The notes under the pieces: model-generated
Database searches by the model: none
Told to the model about the DNA's origin: nothing
What the model saw: the letters and a program-made list of their open reading frames with translations, nothing else
Program-made: the position numbers and the translations under genes
From: Pseudomonas poae
GTDB taxonomy: Bacteria > Pseudomonadota > Gammaproteobacteria > Pseudomonadales > Pseudomonadaceae
Direction of reading: 5' to 3'
DNA: 64,000 bases
Assembly: GCF_001439785.1 (NCBI RefSeq)
Contig: NZ_JYLI01000001.1
Location: 372,001-436,000, forward strand
In this document: positions 63,348 through 64,000 of the stretch, piece after piece
Layout of the letters: each line of letters opens with the position of its first letter
How positions within the stretch are numbered: the first letter of the stretch is position 1

Positions 63348-64000
63348 ATGACGAATTTGCATGGCAGGACCGCCCTGGTCACCGGCTCCACCAGCGGCAT
63401 CGGCCTGGGGATCGCGCTGAGCCTGGCCGAGGCCGGTGCCGACTTGATTCTCAACGGCTTCGGCGACGCCGCCGCAGTGATCGCCCAGGTGCAGGCGTTC
63501 GGCGGCAAGGCGGGGCATCACCCGGCCGACGTCAGTGACCCCGCGCAACTGGCCGACCTGTTCGCCTACGCTGAGCGCGAATTCGGCGGGGTGGATATTC
63601 TGGTCAACAATGCCGGCATCCAACACATGGCGGCGGTGGAGGATTTCCCGGTGGAGCGCTGGGATTCGATCATCGCAATCAACCTGTCCTCGGTGTTCCA
63701 CACCACGCGCCTGAGCCTGCCGGGCATGAAGGCCAAAGGCTGGGGGCGCATCGTCAATATCGCGTCGGTGCATGGTCAGGTCGGTTCGGTGGGCAAGGCC
63801 GCGTATGTGGCGGCCAAGCACGGCGTGATCGGCCTGACCAAGGTGGTGGGCCTGGAGACGGCTGCCAGCAACGTCACCTGCAATGCGATCTGCCCGGGCT
63901 GGGTGTTGACCCCGCTGGTACAAAAGCAGATCGATGATCGCATCGCCAAGGGCGCCGACCCGCAGCAGGCGCAGCATGACTTGCTCGCCGAAAAACAGCC
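63348..64000 (+). CDS. bdhA: 3-hydroxybutyrate dehydrogenase (3' end outside window)
   Basis: ATG at 63348 behind GTGAGG opens a frame that runs off the right edge after 217 complete codons. It is a classical SDR with cofactor motif TGSTSGIGLGIA, NNAG in LVNNAGIQHM, the Ser in IASVHG and Tyr-x3-Lys in YVAAKHG. The motif NNAGIQH and the segment AICPGWVLTPLV followed by QKQIDDRIAKG are typical of D-3-hydroxybutyrate dehydrogenase, which interconverts 3-hydroxybutyrate and acetoacetate. Roughly 40 residues are missing at the end. Confidence 0.85.
   Translation, partial: MTNLHGRTALVTGSTSGIGLGIALSLAEAGADLILNGFGDAAAVIAQVQAFGGKAGHHPADVSDPAQLADLFAYAEREFGGVDILVNNAGIQHMAAVEDFPVERWDSIIAINLSSVFHTTRLSLPGMKAKGWGRIVNIASVHGQVGSVGKAAYVAAKHGVIGLTKVVGLETAASNVTCNAICPGWVLTPLVQKQIDDRIAKGADPQQAQHDLLAEKQ

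Overview
The window is about 62% GC by eye and its gene set is that of a plant- or soil-associated Pseudomonas of the P. fluorescens group: the mtlEFGKDYZ polyol operon, ptxS-kguEKTD, sfnG, yejABEF, REP/REPIN palindromes of the fluorescens type and PraB-like proteins. All assignments come from reading the sequence; no database search was run.

Layout. 1-1633: the 3' end of a large toxin-like protein with a Cys-His-Asp catalytic pattern. 1878-10233: polyol operon (binding protein, two permeases, ATPase, mannitol dehydrogenase, xylulokinase, fructokinase), interrupted by a REP and a REPIN. 10409-11073: small membrane protein and a DUF1652 protein, tail to tail. 11292-12512: a short threonine dehydratase behind what looks like a complete Ile/Thr attenuator with a leaderless leader peptide. 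12590-13554: a ParD-like protein translationally coupled to a methionine aminopeptidase. 13568-17240: organosulfur region (sfnG and a divergent DszC/SfnB-type flavoprotein, each with a sigma-54 promoter, then a TauE/SafE exporter). 17323-20039: methyltransferase, DUF3455 protein, ECF sigma and anti-sigma. 20040-26458: RstAB-like two-component pair divergent from an RND efflux pair lacking its outer-membrane channel. 26547-33972: DUF1345 membrane protein, an autotransporter, and two large related proteins of unknown function in sequence of lower GC.

34246-39421: ptxS and kguEKTD (2-ketogluconate use) with two perfect PtxS operators. 39422-40091: a gene-free block that is one composite inverted repeat with a three-way-junction core and a REPIN inside. 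40092-57030: a hydrocarbon/lipid oxidation cluster. On the minus strand it holds alpha/beta hydrolase, AlkB, two PraA/PraB-type secreted proteins, a FadL porin, FadE, FabG, MaoC, thiolase and FadD. On the plus strand it holds a Baeyer-Villiger-type monooxygenase, an SDR and a predicted diiron protein. A TTCAA-N8-TTGAA motif recurs upstream of the main units. 57191-63120: PpiC and the yejABEF peptide importer. 63348 to the right edge: the start of a 3-hydroxybutyrate dehydrogenase.

The regions most worth follow-up are the threonine dehydratase attenuator, the hydrocarbon cluster with its shared motif and diiron protein, the two unknown tandem proteins, the composite inverted repeat, and the two genes (ptxS, fadE-like) whose C-termini are made of repeat sequence.
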